This document shows, in pieces, positions 1-8,119 of a stretch of DNA of 32,124 bases. The translations under genes were made by a program, and so were the position numbers. The notes under the pieces were generated by a model. It ran no database searches. It saw only the letters and a program-made list of their open reading frames with translations, and had not been told where the DNA came from. Within the stretch, counting starts at the first letter, position 1, and every line of letters starts with the position of its first letter. The DNA comes from Opitutales bacterium (lineage in GTDB: Bacteria > Verrucomicrobiota > Verrucomicrobiia > Opitutales > JAJFLR01): NCBI GenBank assembly GCA_021772565.1, contig JAJFLR010000089.1, positions 1-32,124 of the forward strand. The letters run 5' to 3'.

Positions 1-121
1 GCAGCCATTTAGGCTGTACTAATTTCAGGAAATGTAATAAATTCTCCCGTTAGGCCACTCTGTGAATGTAAGAAAATTCACGCATGCGGTCAGTTTAACT
101 ACGATTCAGCCTATAGCATAA

Positions 122-1081
122 ACCCTGCCGAACACTACTGATTATCACCATGAAAATGAATTGATTCAACAGGAGATCCATCACCTACAGGCGACATTAG
201 AAACTAATATAAGGATACTTGATGTAGGCTCAGGAACAGGAAGAGTTGCTGAGTTTCTTCTGCAAGATCATAGTGGTATAGATTACATTGGTGTTGATTT
301 TTCAGGTTGTATGATTCGTAAGGCAGTTGAAAAACTTGGTGCATTTTGTGAAGGCAGAGTTGCGGTTGGTAAATTGGTTAAAAGCGAAAAAGGTAAATCT
401 AGTATATCATTTTTCAAAGCTCCAGCCGAAAAATTGTCTTTTTTACAACATCAATATTCTTCTGGTTTTGACTTGGCTATTTTAGGTTTTGGTTTTCTCA
501 GTTACGTCAATTATCTTCTTGTTATGCCTCCAGTTGACGCTAACCACATTGATAAGGAGGCCGGTATTTTGGCACTTCTGAAAAAGGGTGGGAAAACACT
601 TATTTCCGTATACAACGATTCGTCGGCGATCTATGATCGAATTCGTTACATTGACGATTCGGATGACAAACTTCCTTTAGCCGCAGTTATGGATATCAAC
701 AAAGGTAAATTGATTGTAGGCAAATACGCATTCAACTGCGAGCCGTTTTCAGTAACGATCCTCGCAGCAAGCTACGAGGCATTAAAGAAAAAAAAGAATT
801 TCAGAGTGCGCGAAGCAAGCTTCGAGGTATTCATCATCCTACAGTGAATAAAACGTGTCGGACGATTTTTGAGACAGGCTGGATTTGATGTTGCGCCAGA
901 TGATATACTTACCTTTCCAACATTACACATGGCAATTGACAACACATTTGAGTCTGGGTTCATTCGTGATAGTAAAGCAGGTTTAAAATTTAATCATGAA
1001 TACTTTGATTTAGATCAAAGGCTATCTAGAGTTTTGCCTGGCAAAGGACATTATATTACGGCGTTGGGAACTAAGCCCTGA
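122..1081 (+). pseudogene. Class I SAM-dependent methyltransferase, disrupted by a repeat
   Basis: The open frame carries a clear SAM-binding motif I (ILDVGSGTGRVAEFL) followed by an acidic strand end (YIGVDFS), so this was a class I Rossmann-fold methyltransferase; the substrate cannot be told. The frame runs from about 122 to a TGA at 845-847 and resumes in the same frame after it (IKRVGRFLRQAGFDVAPDD) to a TGA at 1079-1081. The stop lies inside a hairpin-rich repeat (760 to about 850) that looks inserted into the gene in frame. No ATG lies in frame upstream of the SAM motif; TTG at 161 is the first candidate, and the frame is open back to a stop at 119-121, so the 5' end may also be lost. 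I read it as a pseudogene. A shortened enzyme of 228 residues is possible but would lack the C-terminal strands. Confidence 0.75.
760..850. repeat. Palindromic repeat inserted in the methyltransferase gene
   Basis: Two hairpins lie in tandem. The first is at 760-779, an inverted repeat around AGCAAGCT with one mismatch. The second, CGAAGCAAGCTTCG at 811-824, is a perfect 6-bp stem around AA. An A-rich spacer lies between them, and a tail (TATTCATC..CTACAGTGAATAAA) carries the stop codon that breaks the methyltransferase. The outer limits are estimated from where the protein similarity stops and resumes. Confidence 0.6.
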
Positions 1082-1147
1082 TTCAAAAACATATTTAATC
1101 TTCTAAAAATATAAGTAAGAAAAAGGCAATTATTAAGCTATAATATT

Positions 1148-2437
1148 ATGCGAAAGAATTTCTTGTACTCTACCTTAACTGAAAGAGGATTCATTGAGCA
1201 GATCAGCCACGAGGACGAGCTGCCTATTAAGCTGGATCGCGAGCAGATGACAGTCTATGCCGGGTTCGATCCTACTTCTGACAGTTTACACCTTGGACAC
1301 ATCGTTCCGGTAATGGCTTTAAGTCATTTTCAACAATGCGGACATAAAATTATCGTACTTGTCGGAGGGGCGACAGGAATGGTTGGAGATCCGAGTGGAA
1401 GATCGACTGAGCGTAATTTACTTGGACCGAATGAAGTTCGACGTAATGTTGAAGGATTAAAGACCCAGCTTTCACGGTTCGTTCAATTTGAAGGAGACAA
1501 TCCTGCACTTATAGTGGATAACAACGACTGGATAAGTAAGATGTCTTTTATAGATTGGCTTAGAGAGGTCGGAAAGAATTTTACTATTAGGTATATGCTG
1601 GGGAAAGAATCCGTGCGTAGGCGAATGGAATCAGAAGATAGTTTAAGTTTTACGGAATTTGCCTATATGACAATGCAAGCATTTGATTTCTTGCACCTGT
1701 ATGATCATTTCAATTGTAATCTTCAAATAGGGGGTAATGATCAATGGGGAAACATTACAGCCGGGTTCGATTTGATAAAAAAGGTACACACTGATGCCGA
1801 AGTTTTTGGAATGACTCTTCCTTTAATTAGCACATCGAGTGGGGAGAAATTTGGAAAGTCTGCTGGAAATGCAGTTTGGTTAGACCCGAAAAGAACCACG
1901 CCATTCCAGTTTTTCCAATATTGGCTGCAGACTGATGATCAGGATGTAGAACGTTTTCTCAAATTATTCACCTTTCGATCATTAGCCGATATTACAGAGA
2001 TATGTGAAACACATATTGAAAAAGCGGAGTTGCGAACTGCACAGCGTATTCTTGCTGAAGAAACGACCAAGCTTGTTCACGGAGAGAATGGTCTTCAAAA
2101 GGCATTGCAGACCACGAATGTTCTTTTTGATAAGGGAGATTTAAGAATTCTGACAGAGGATGATCTACTTGCTGCTTTCAAGGATGCTCCTTCCGTTGAC
2201 CTAGAGGTTTCGGGCATAATAGGACGAACAATCGTCAATTTACTCCAATCTTCCGAAATCTGCAAATCGAGAGGCGATAGTCGCCGACGAATATTAGAGG
2301 GAGGTGTCTACTGCAACAATTTACGAATAGAAGATGCCAGCCGGTTATTAAATTCTGATGATTTGCTTTACGGAAAATATCTCGTCATTCGTCTCGGGAA
2401 AAAACACTACACAATTGTCCGCGCCATAGGAGTATAG
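1148..2437 (+). CDS. tyrS: Tyrosyl-tRNA synthetase
   Basis: This cytoplasmic class I aminoacyl-tRNA synthetase charges tRNA-Tyr with tyrosine. At 429 residues it has the normal bacterial length. The HIGH-type motif is HLGH at residues 48-51, after GFDPTSDSL. The KMSKS-type loop is KFGKS at 234-238. The tyrosine and tRNA recognition region includes QIGGNDQWGN. The C-terminal 80 or so residues form an S4-like RNA-binding domain (LLQSSEICKSRGDSRRRI..). The ATG at 1148 fits the family N-terminus; no Shine-Dalgarno sequence is visible before it. The gene is followed after 9 bases by the tRNA-Tyr gene, so enzyme and substrate RNA are probably co-transcribed. Nothing about the gene looks damaged. 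Confidence 0.97.
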   Translation: MRKNFLYSTLTERGFIEQISHEDELPIKLDREQMTVYAGFDPTSDSLHLGHIVPVMALSHFQQCGHKIIVLVGGATGMVGDPSGRSTERNLLGPNEVRRNVEGLKTQLSRFVQFEGDNPALIVDNNDWISKMSFIDWLREVGKNFTIRYMLGKESVRRRMESEDSLSFTEFAYMTMQAFDFLHLYDHFNCNLQIGGNDQWGNITAGFDLIKKVHTDAEVFGMTLPLISTSSGEKFGKSAGNAVWLDPKRTTPFQFFQYWLQTDDQDVERFLKLFTFRSLADITEICETHIEKAELRTAQRILAEETTKLVHGENGLQKALQTTNVLFDKGDLRILTEDDLLAAFKDAPSVDLEVSGIIGRTIVNLLQSSEICKSRGDSRRRILEGGVYCNNLRIEDASRLLNSDDLLYGKYLVIRLGKKHYTIVRAIGV

Positions 2438-2446
2438 GAATTTTAA

Positions 2447-2532
<86 letters not shown>

Positions 2533-2577
2533 TATTTCATTTCGGCAGAAGTAGAAATAATGATGTTTATTATATTT

Positions 2578-2658
2578 TTATTTAAATAAGTCTGAATGTG
2601 ATCCTGCATCTTTCAAATCAGGGGCAATTCGAGCCCGCACTGTTGCTGTTTTACTCAT
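2578..2658 (-). pseudogene. dinJ/yafQ chimera: antitoxin start fused to toxin end
   Basis: This 26-codon frame on the minus strand begins MSKTATVRARIAPDLK, the start of a RelB/DinJ-type antitoxin. It ends GSHSDLFK plus stop, the characteristic end of YafQ/RelE-type toxins (the intact counterpart at 30.7 kb ends TGSHSDLFR). The most economical reading is a deletion that removed most of both genes of a dinJ-yafQ module and joined antitoxin codon 16 or so to the last toxin codons in frame. Upstream on the same strand, at about 2670-2700, a TTGACA-like box and an imperfect CCCAAATGGG inverted repeat may be the old operon promoter and operator. It is not expected to be functional. Confidence 0.65.
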
Positions 2659-2868
2659 AAAAGACACTGTGGCCCATTTGGGATATTTGTCAAATATTCT
2701 TTTTATTATTAGCGTTAATCAGCGTCCATTGGTGGATAATAAAAATTCCTGTACATCTTGTACGTCCATGTAAATATTATTCCAATTGCTGAAAACAAAA
2801 GAACTCAATGGTAAACATTCAATGAATATCTTTTTCCAACAATGGAGCGATATCTACATCTACGAAAA
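2659..2868. other. Gene-free stretch with degenerate intergenic repeats
   Basis: With the flanking relic, about 335 bases after tRNA-Tyr lack an intact gene. Apart from the probable old TA promoter, I see only worn repeat-like text: GCGTTAATCAGCGTCCATTGG at about 2711-2731 and CCTGTACATCTTGTACGTCC at about 2750-2769, which resemble short dispersed intergenic repeats common in bacteria. No RNA gene or reading frame is supported here. Confidence 0.4.
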
Positions 2869-3817
2869 TTAAATCTCTGCTTTCAGCTTATTATGAAGCG
2901 CCTGTAATTCTTCTTTGGGAAGACTAAGGAGTGCGTCAATTGTTGACTCCTGTTTCCCCAGCGCAATCTGCAAGCCTTTAATTTTGCCAAGTAGTATTCC
3001 TTCATTCTGGCCTTCCAAATGGCCTTTCTTAAACCCTTCATTGAGTCCTTCCTTGAGACCTCTCTCAAGGCCAAATCGTTCTATACTGGTTACATACGGC
3101 ATTTGCTTTTCCTGTTCGAATTGTAATAGTTTATCTTTAAAATTTTCATTAATACTATACGGTAATTTCATCAACCAGTCAATAAGTCTGTAAATTTTAA
3201 TAATTTCTTTTTTTGATAGTCCTTTATCATAAAGTCCGCGAATGAGATGCCATTTTTTATCACTGCGTTTATCGGTGTCATTTCTGGATGCTTGGGTTTC
3301 CAAATGAGCGGCAACGAAAATTTCGATTGGGTTTTTACTGCTTGCAAGGACAGGTAAGTCTTTTTCATAGTCTTTGATTTTGCAAACAGGATATTCCAGA
3401 ATTAGCCGGCAACCTCCGATCTATTTTGAATTTAGAGGGTCTCCAATCCGGAATATCGTCTGTCAAAACGGCAAGACTGGTTACATTGACCCTGAAATGA
3501 TCGCGTGCTCGAGTATGATAATTTAACATTCTCGCCGGAAGCTCCGGGTCTTTTTGATTTTGAATTTCAACGTGCACCAATATCCATTCCTCTTCACCGG
3601 ACAGGAAAAAGACTTTTATTAGCTTATCGACATAGCGTTTACCGGTTTGGCTGTCGCTGGCAATCTTTTGCAACTCCTTGTCGAGGAAGACGAATTTCTT
3701 GCTCCAGTCAATGAGTTCGGCAACTTTTGGAAAACAGAACTGCATGAATGGTTGGAAGTAAAACTCAAGCACTTCCTTCCAAGCGCCGTCAAAATCGATT
3801 CGATTAGTTTCTTTCAT
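2869..3817 (-). pseudogene. Rpn/YhgA-type PD-(D/E)XK nuclease, frameshifted
   Basis: Read in one piece this is a protein of about 315 residues of the Rpn (recombination-promoting nuclease, formerly putative transposase) family. The N-terminal part includes FDGAWKEVLEFYFQPFM, then HVEIQNQKD (the E-x-Q signature of the nuclease core) and ARMLNYHTRARDHF. The C-terminal part is the family's charged tail with short G/E/K-rich repeats (ERGLKEGLNEGFKKGHLEG). The first 150 codons end at 3365 because of a frameshift between about 3418 and 3411. In the other frame GCRLILEYPVCKIKDYEKDLPVL continues to the stop at 2869. A single indel explains the break. Rpn enzymes are DNA endonucleases linked to recombination. 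The gene is probably inactive unless the break is a sequencing error. Confidence 0.8.
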
Positions 3818-3996
3818 AATAGGATACGCTTAAAAGATCGTTGATTCATTTAAAAAAATATTCGTCAATTAGCAAGAATCAAATAATTATCTCGCGCAGA
3901 AACGGTAGAGAGTGCATAGGAATAAGGGAAAGAAGATATTGATATTTATATCCATTTATTGAATTAATCACCCACACGCGAAAGCCAATAGGATTG

Positions 3997-4215
3997 TCAG
4001 GCAATTTGATATATCGCGGGACGATAATGTGGTTCGGGAATTGGTTTTGAATTCTTTCGTGCACTTTCCAACCATGCTTCTTTTGCAAGGATAACTTCAT
4101 TTAGTGCTTCCTCTGGTGTGTTGCCAAATGCTGAACAAAATTGAATATCCGGCACATCTACAATATAACCGCCGTCCTCTTCGCTATAGAATACATTGAT
4201 ATGATAATCCTTCAT
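3997..4215 (-). CDS. HicB-like antitoxin domain protein (orphan)
   Basis: This 72-residue protein has the HicB N-terminal fold signature: a short strand (INVFYSEEDGGYIVDVPDI), then the hinge (AFGNTPEEALNEVILAKEAWLESA) and the typical end KPIPEPHYRPA. HicB antitoxins neutralise HicA, a small mRNA-cleaving toxin, and often carry a C-terminal DNA-binding domain. That domain is absent here, as in the short HicB-like family. No HicA frame is visible on either side: upstream lies only about 90 bases before a MITE, downstream the Rpn relic. AGGA seven bases before the ATG is one of the few good ribosome binding sites in the window. It could be a solitary antitoxin left after toxin loss or a stand-alone HicB-like regulator. 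Confidence 0.75.
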   Translation of the reverse strand: MKDYHINVFYSEEDGGYIVDVPDIQFCSAFGNTPEEALNEVILAKEAWLESARKNSKPIPEPHYRPAIYQIA

Positions 4216-4303
4216 TTTTTATTCCTTTGATTGGATAGTAGCTTTTTTAATAACTTTTTATTGTTCACACGCAAATTAGAATTTTTGTTAGATTGAGGCA
4301 GTA

Positions 4304-4593
4304 GTATCTGCCATAATAAATTGGTAGATGTCGTTTTCAACTCGGTACCGAAATAGATAGAATGTACAGTATCCATTACATTTGGTAATATATTAAATTA
4401 AAGTCCTATAATATTTGGAAAAGTTCTGCCTGAAAAAGTCATGGATCGCCACGTCGCGCTGCTCCTCGCGATGACAAAGTAAAAACCTAATTGTCATTGC
4501 GAGCTCTGCAATAGCAGAGTGTGGCAATCTATCTGACTAACGTTTATTGATTGCAGACACTGATTTATTTCGGTAATTTATTATGGCAGATGC
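4304..4593. mobile_element. MITE-like element, copy 1 (TA-flanked)
   Basis: The element is 290 bases with no transposase. Its left terminal repeat (4304-4354) matches the terminal repeat of the copy at 30292-30607. The right terminal repeat (about 4567-4593) has lost about 24 bases internally but keeps the tip ATTATGGCAGATGC. TA lies on both sides (4302-4303 and 4594-4595). The core at about 4440-4540 is a long imperfect inverted repeat (ATGGATCGCCACGTCGCGCT opposite TGTCATTGCGAGCTCTGC), nearly identical in the other long copy. It was presumably mobilised in trans by a transposase elsewhere. Confidence 0.75.
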
Positions 4594-4640
4594 TATAAAT
4601 TATAAATATTATTCATCACTACTTTCCAACTATGAATTTT

Positions 4641-5124
4641 TCATTTCGGCAAAAGCACAAGGACTCGGTTATCAACATTTAGCAATTTATTGCTTCCCAG
4701 CTTTTGATGGAAATTCTGCCAATGGCAGTGCCCAAAGACAAACAGTGTACTTCCTGTTTTCATGAGGCAGTCATTTAGCAACGCATCACCTTTATCGTTA
4801 TTGTGCATACCGGCAGGACCTTGGTGCGCTAACAATATATCGATTTTTCTGCTTAACAATTTTTCAATAACTCCAATAAAATCTACCTGCTCTCTTCTTT
4901 TGGGTCGCTTTGGATTACCAATAATTCCCGACACTCCACCGATTTTTAATCCTTTTATATCGATAATTTCATCGTCTATAACTTTTGCGTTATCTCCAAT
5001 TGAGTTAATTTCAATTTCATCATGATTCCCAATGACACCAATTACTATTTCAAAAAGTTCTGAAAAGCGTCGATATACAGAAGAGACATCGCCGGTTCCA
5101 CCAAGTTTATGATGATCCGGATAA
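4641..5124 (-). pseudogene. Metallophosphoesterase, 5'-truncated
   Basis: The minus-strand frame shows the C-terminal two-thirds of a small calcineurin-like phosphoesterase. In order: FYDYPDHHKLGGTGDVSSVY, then VIGNHDE (metal-binding NHD motif), DILLAHQGPAG (histidine motif), VFGHCHW (GHxH motif), ending NVDNRVLVLLPK. The first metal motif (D-x-H) and the early GD motif are missing. In this frame the recognisable part starts where the neighbouring 250-residue gene ends, and the two sit in different frames with no start codon for the esterase in front. A deletion probably joined the neighbour's 3' end to the middle of this gene. GTG at 4934 could start a 97-residue stub, which would lack NHD and should not be catalytic. 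Confidence 0.7.
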
Positions 5125-5877
5125 TCATAAAAACGAATTGAATGGCTGTGTTGGTGAAAACTTCGGCATGGCAGGTGCTTGAAACTCCGGTTTCATGTTA
5201 TCATAATGAGCATCGGTAATGCCGTGGTCGTAACATCGAGGCGGATTGTAATTGAAGTCCGGTTTTGTTTGAATTACCGGATTGATTAATGGTTGAGCAG
5301 GTGGATATTTCATATAAAGCGGTTTGGCAAATTCACCTAATTCATCAAAGGTGCCATGAATTGGATTAAGTGAATGCGATTTATTAATTTCATCAGCGGA
5401 TAGCATTGGATTAATTAATGGCTGTGCCGGTGGATATTCCATATGAATTTGTTTGGGAAGTTCGTGTAACTTATTAAATGAATTGCCAATGTAACCGTCA
5501 TCAATTCCAGTGTTATACAATGGCTTGTTTAATGGAATATCCAACGGCATTTTTACATTGAGTGGCTCTGGTATATAATTAATTTTTGGATGAAAATCTT
5601 TTACAGGAGGTAATTCAGAAGGAAGTGGAATATCGATAAATTCAAAAGATGATTTATCACTAAAGTTTTTAGTAAGATTATAGTCATGTTTAACGAATAT
5701 ATCCAGTGGCTCCGGTATAATATTAGGAATTGGATTAAAATCATTTACAGGAGGTAATTCAGAAGGAAAGGGAATATCAATAAAATTTTTAGTGAGAGTA
5801 TAGTCGTGTTCAACGAATAAATCCATATCAATCGGATCAATGTTAATTAAGTTTATAAATGATTTTTTGTCTGACAT
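5125..5877 (-). CDS. Proline-rich hypothetical protein with two internal duplications
   Basis: I do not recognise this 250-residue protein. It is rich in Pro, Asn, Asp and aromatics, with no signal peptide or membrane segment, so probably extended or disordered. Two duplications stand out. FVEHDYTLTKNF..SELPPVNDF..IIPEPLDI (21-60) recurs at 61-107 with few changes. F-x-x-L-x-E..YPPAQPLINP occurs at 134-157 and 177-200. AAAGGAA lies before the ATG, a better ribosome site than most here. The last few codons overlap DNA that reads as metallophosphoesterase in another frame, so the native C-terminus may have been replaced by a deletion junction. It lies 239 bases after the five-gene envelope block on the same strand and may be functionally tied to it, but co-transcription is not shown. 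Confidence 0.6.
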   Translation of the reverse strand: MSDKKSFINLINIDPIDMDLFVEHDYTLTKNFIDIPFPSELPPVNDFNPIPNIIPEPLDIFVKHDYNLTKNFSDKSSFEFIDIPLPSELPPVKDFHPKINYIPEPLNVKMPLDIPLNKPLYNTGIDDGYIGNSFNKLHELPKQIHMEYPPAQPLINPMLSADEINKSHSLNPIHGTFDELGEFAKPLYMKYPPAQPLINPVIQTKPDFNYNPPRCYDHGITDAHYDNMKPEFQAPAMPKFSPTQPFNSFL

Positions 5878-6116
5878 AATATTATTTTTCCTTTCTTTGG
5901 TTAGTTTGATATTTTATTTTAATTAAAAACTTATCTGTATATATAGTTTTAAACAATTGTTTCGCGAAATTTGGTGCATTTTACAATGCGTGATTTCGTA
6001 TAGTGGCAACCAAATGGATGTTTTTTAATCCAATACCTGGATGACAAATCAAGTACTTCAACGAGAAAATACAACGCTTTATTATTCATTTTCTATAACG
6101 ATAAAATTGACTAACT
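5878..6116. other. Intergenic region with short palindromes
   Basis: No gene is seen. AAACAATTGTTT (5951-5962) and TTTCGCGAAA (5960-5969) are overlapping perfect palindromes that could be protein-binding sites. GCATT-TTAC-AATGC at about 5978-5991 can form a small hairpin. It probably separates the five-gene block from the repeat protein gene and may hold that gene's promoter. Confidence 0.35.
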
Positions 6117-7214
6117 CTAACCGTTGTTTCCCATTGTAATGGTAAAAAGCCGAGATCGATTTCCCTCACTACCGGGAATTTGCATAACAACACCATTGGC
6201 CGATTTACCAATATGAACATTAGGTTGTAAACTATCTCCTTCCTGATTAAATAATCTTACTAACCGCGATAGAACATCTTTATGAAAAAAAAGGTGTCCA
6301 GTACCGCGGGTTGGTTTAATTGCCGGGCCTTCCCCCTCTATTGCATAGGCTTCTTTAATTTCTTCTGCTGAAACGATTTTACCGAATTTTTCATACCGGT
6401 CGTTGCTATTACGATAAATAAATGCCGGCTCCCAGCCATTTGCTCCCTGCTCCCAGGATATACGCAAGTTAGAAGGAAGATCTCCATTGAATGAACGCAC
6501 TTTACTCGACGAAGAATCAACAGTGATTTGCTCAACGATCTGAATTGATGTTGGGTTGACCTTTTTTAATTCCGGTAATTTTTCCGGGTTTGAATCTTTT
6601 TTATCCGGCAACTCCTTTGGAAGTTTAACAATTTCCTCGATGGAACTATAGTTAAAATTAAATAAAAAATAAATGCTGACTCCAATAATAAACATAACGG
6701 CAATGCCTGGCTTAATGAATTTACTAATTCCCGGGCGTTTTTTTTCGACAGAATTTCCCATTTCGGAATTTGGAATTAATTTTACAGCATGGCAATATTC
6801 ACGAATTACCACGCTTAGTGCCGAAACATAGAACAAGGCCATCGGACCATAAAGAGAGAATATTGATTCTGCATTACCGGAAAAATTCGGCGCTAGATTT
6901 TTTACCTCAGTGGCTAGAAATCCCAAACCGGTAAAGAGCATTAAACTAATAAATGCACTATTGAGTTTCCCTGTTTCATGTTCTACTATCCTTGCCCGAC
7001 TACAATACCCATGATGTATTAAAGAAAGTCCCAGTACGCAAAGCGCTATGAATAGATTATCCGCAGCAGCTGTTATGAATCCCATAACCAGGGATGCCGC
7101 CTGAATAAACATTTGCTTGGTTATCTCAGGCAATATTTCTACTGGAAGATACTGCCATGATAATATAAATAGCATTCCTGTTCCGGCAATTAATAGTATT
7201 TTTGATAATTTCAT
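6117..7214 (-). CDS. Polytopic membrane protein with C-terminal soluble domain, unknown
   Basis: I do not recognise this 365-residue protein. About five hydrophobic segments lie at residues 5-20, 38-67, 86-101, 119-138 and 168-187. A Lys/Pro/Asp-rich linker (LPKELPDKKDSNPEKLPELKK, about 198-218) follows, then a soluble domain of about 145 residues beginning at PTSIQIVEQI and ending MGNNG. The linker and domain suggest an inner-membrane platform presenting a domain on one side. It is the last gene of a tightly spaced minus-strand run (19 bases after the previous gene), so it is presumably co-expressed with the lipoprotein-like, secreted and anchored proteins upstream. No catalytic motif is visible, and resemblance to energising membrane subunits could not be supported. 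Confidence 0.7.
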   Translation of the reverse strand: MKLSKILLIAGTGMLFILSWQYLPVEILPEITKQMFIQAASLVMGFITAAADNLFIALCVLGLSLIHHGYCSRARIVEHETGKLNSAFISLMLFTGLGFLATEVKNLAPNFSGNAESIFSLYGPMALFYVSALSVVIREYCHAVKLIPNSEMGNSVEKKRPGISKFIKPGIAVMFIIGVSIYFLFNFNYSSIEEIVKLPKELPDKKDSNPEKLPELKKVNPTSIQIVEQITVDSSSSKVRSFNGDLPSNLRISWEQGANGWEPAFIYRNSNDRYEKFGKIVSAEEIKEAYAIEGEGPAIKPTRGTGHLFFHKDVLSRLVRLFNQEGDSLQPNVHIGKSANGVVMQIPGSEGNRSRLFTITMGNNG

Positions 7215-7233
7215 AAATAATTTAGTATTAGAG

Positions 7234-7605
7234 TTATTGTTTAATTAAGAGGCGAATCGGGATGTTTGATTGAATGGGTCCTTCAATCTCAATAATGACA
7301 GCCTCAATTGGGTTAATTTTATCCTTAGATAAAAGTATAGCTCTATGGGTAGGCTTCGGTGATTTTGTACCGGTTGATTCCGACTTGCTGGGAGTATTTT
7401 TTTCCTGATTCTGGATATCAATAATTTTCACTTTTGGATTTTTATCGCTATTATCCGAATCCAATTGTTGTGATGAATCAGCTTCTCCACTAATCCCCAT
7501 TAAAGCTATTCCAGCCACAGCCATTAGGGTTGCCACATCAAAGCCACCGATCGCCCAGGATTGATCTAATCCGTCAGAGGAATTTGGTTTTTTTTCGTTT
7601 TTCAT
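7234..7605 (-). CDS. Small membrane-anchored protein, unknown
   Basis: This 123-residue protein begins with a short charged and polar stretch, then one hydrophobic segment (FDVATLMAVAGIALMGISG, about 22-40). A polar Ser/Asp/Lys-rich linker follows, and a short C-terminal domain of strand-like pattern (RAILLSKDKINPIEAVIIEI..IPIRLLIKQ). That predicts one membrane pass and a tail domain. It lies 8 bases after the 162-residue gene and 19 before the polytopic protein, in the same apparent operon. AGGA sits 13 bases before the ATG, too far for a strong site. The family is unknown to me. Confidence 0.65.
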   Translation of the reverse strand: MKNEKKPNSSDGLDQSWAIGGFDVATLMAVAGIALMGISGEADSSQQLDSDNSDKNPKVKIIDIQNQEKNTPSKSESTGTKSPKPTHRAILLSKDKINPIEAVIIEIEGPIQSNIPIRLLIKQ

Positions 7606-7613
7606 TATTATAA

Positions 7614-8102
7614 TTATTCCTGTTTTTCTTCGATTTTGCCATCCAATACCCGTTGTAGTGCACTTTCAACCTCTTCACTTTTTATTGGTTTTTTTTGCTG
7701 GTAATCACTCTCATTGACCTGTCCTTGCATTACCCTCTCCAAAGCAGTTTTTCCTACACTCGGACCTTTCTGCTCCGTAGATGTGCCCTCCTCGATTTTC
7801 TCGTACCTAATTATTTTTTCCAAAGCTGATTTTTTATTATCATCTTTCTCTTCAGTATTAGCCTCCTTAGAAGAATTCACTTTTGATGAAATACTTTTGT
7901 CTTCAACAGCAGCATCAGAATTTTCTTTGACAGATTTTTTTTCAGCTGTTTGATTTTTAGATTTAGTCAATCTCATAAAAATCGGCTTAACTATTTTCGG
8001 TACTGAAAAATCTTCCCAAGTGTTTTTTACACTACCTGACTTTAAAAATGAAACCAACGTGATAGCAGTAAATGTTATTATAATAATTGAAACGGTTCTC
8101 AT
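7614..8102 (-). CDS. Anchored charged protein with three ALxRV-type repeats, unknown
   Basis: This 162-residue protein starts with one N-terminal membrane segment (SIIIITFTAITLVSFL, about 5-20), followed by a highly charged Lys/Glu/Ser region. The C-terminal half carries three spaced copies of a short motif: SALEKIIRYEKIEE (92-105), TALERVMQGQVNES (119-132) and SALQRVLDGKIEE (147-159), spaced about 27-28 residues apart. Such evenly spaced short helical motifs on a flexible tether often act as docking peptides for a partner; that role is inference. It sits third in the five-gene run, 17 bases after the secreted protein gene and 8 before the next. The composition is otherwise low-complexity and no family is recognised. 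Confidence 0.65.
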   Translation of the reverse strand: MRTVSIIIITFTAITLVSFLKSGSVKNTWEDFSVPKIVKPIFMRLTKSKNQTAEKKSVKENSDAAVEDKSISSKVNSSKEANTEEKDDNKKSALEKIIRYEKIEEGTSTEQKGPSVGKTALERVMQGQVNESDYQQKKPIKSEEVESALQRVLDGKIEEKQE

Positions 8103-8119
8103 GATTAGTAATTTTTGAA

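Noticed and set aside
845-847. In-frame TGA as recoded codon (selenocysteine or altered code)
   Set aside because: The TGA lies within an inserted repeat, and TGA is the ordinary stop of other intact genes here, such as nfo and the DUF488 gene.
1139-1144. TATAAT just before the tyrS ATG as a promoter -10 box
   Set aside because: It ends 3 bases before the start codon, which would put transcription initiation inside the gene; in such A/T-rich DNA the match is probably chance.
3879-4100. Open frame of 73 codons overlapping the HicB-like gene on the same strand
   Set aside because: It is another frame of the hicB region continuing into non-coding DNA; its composition and lack of family pattern do not support a protein.
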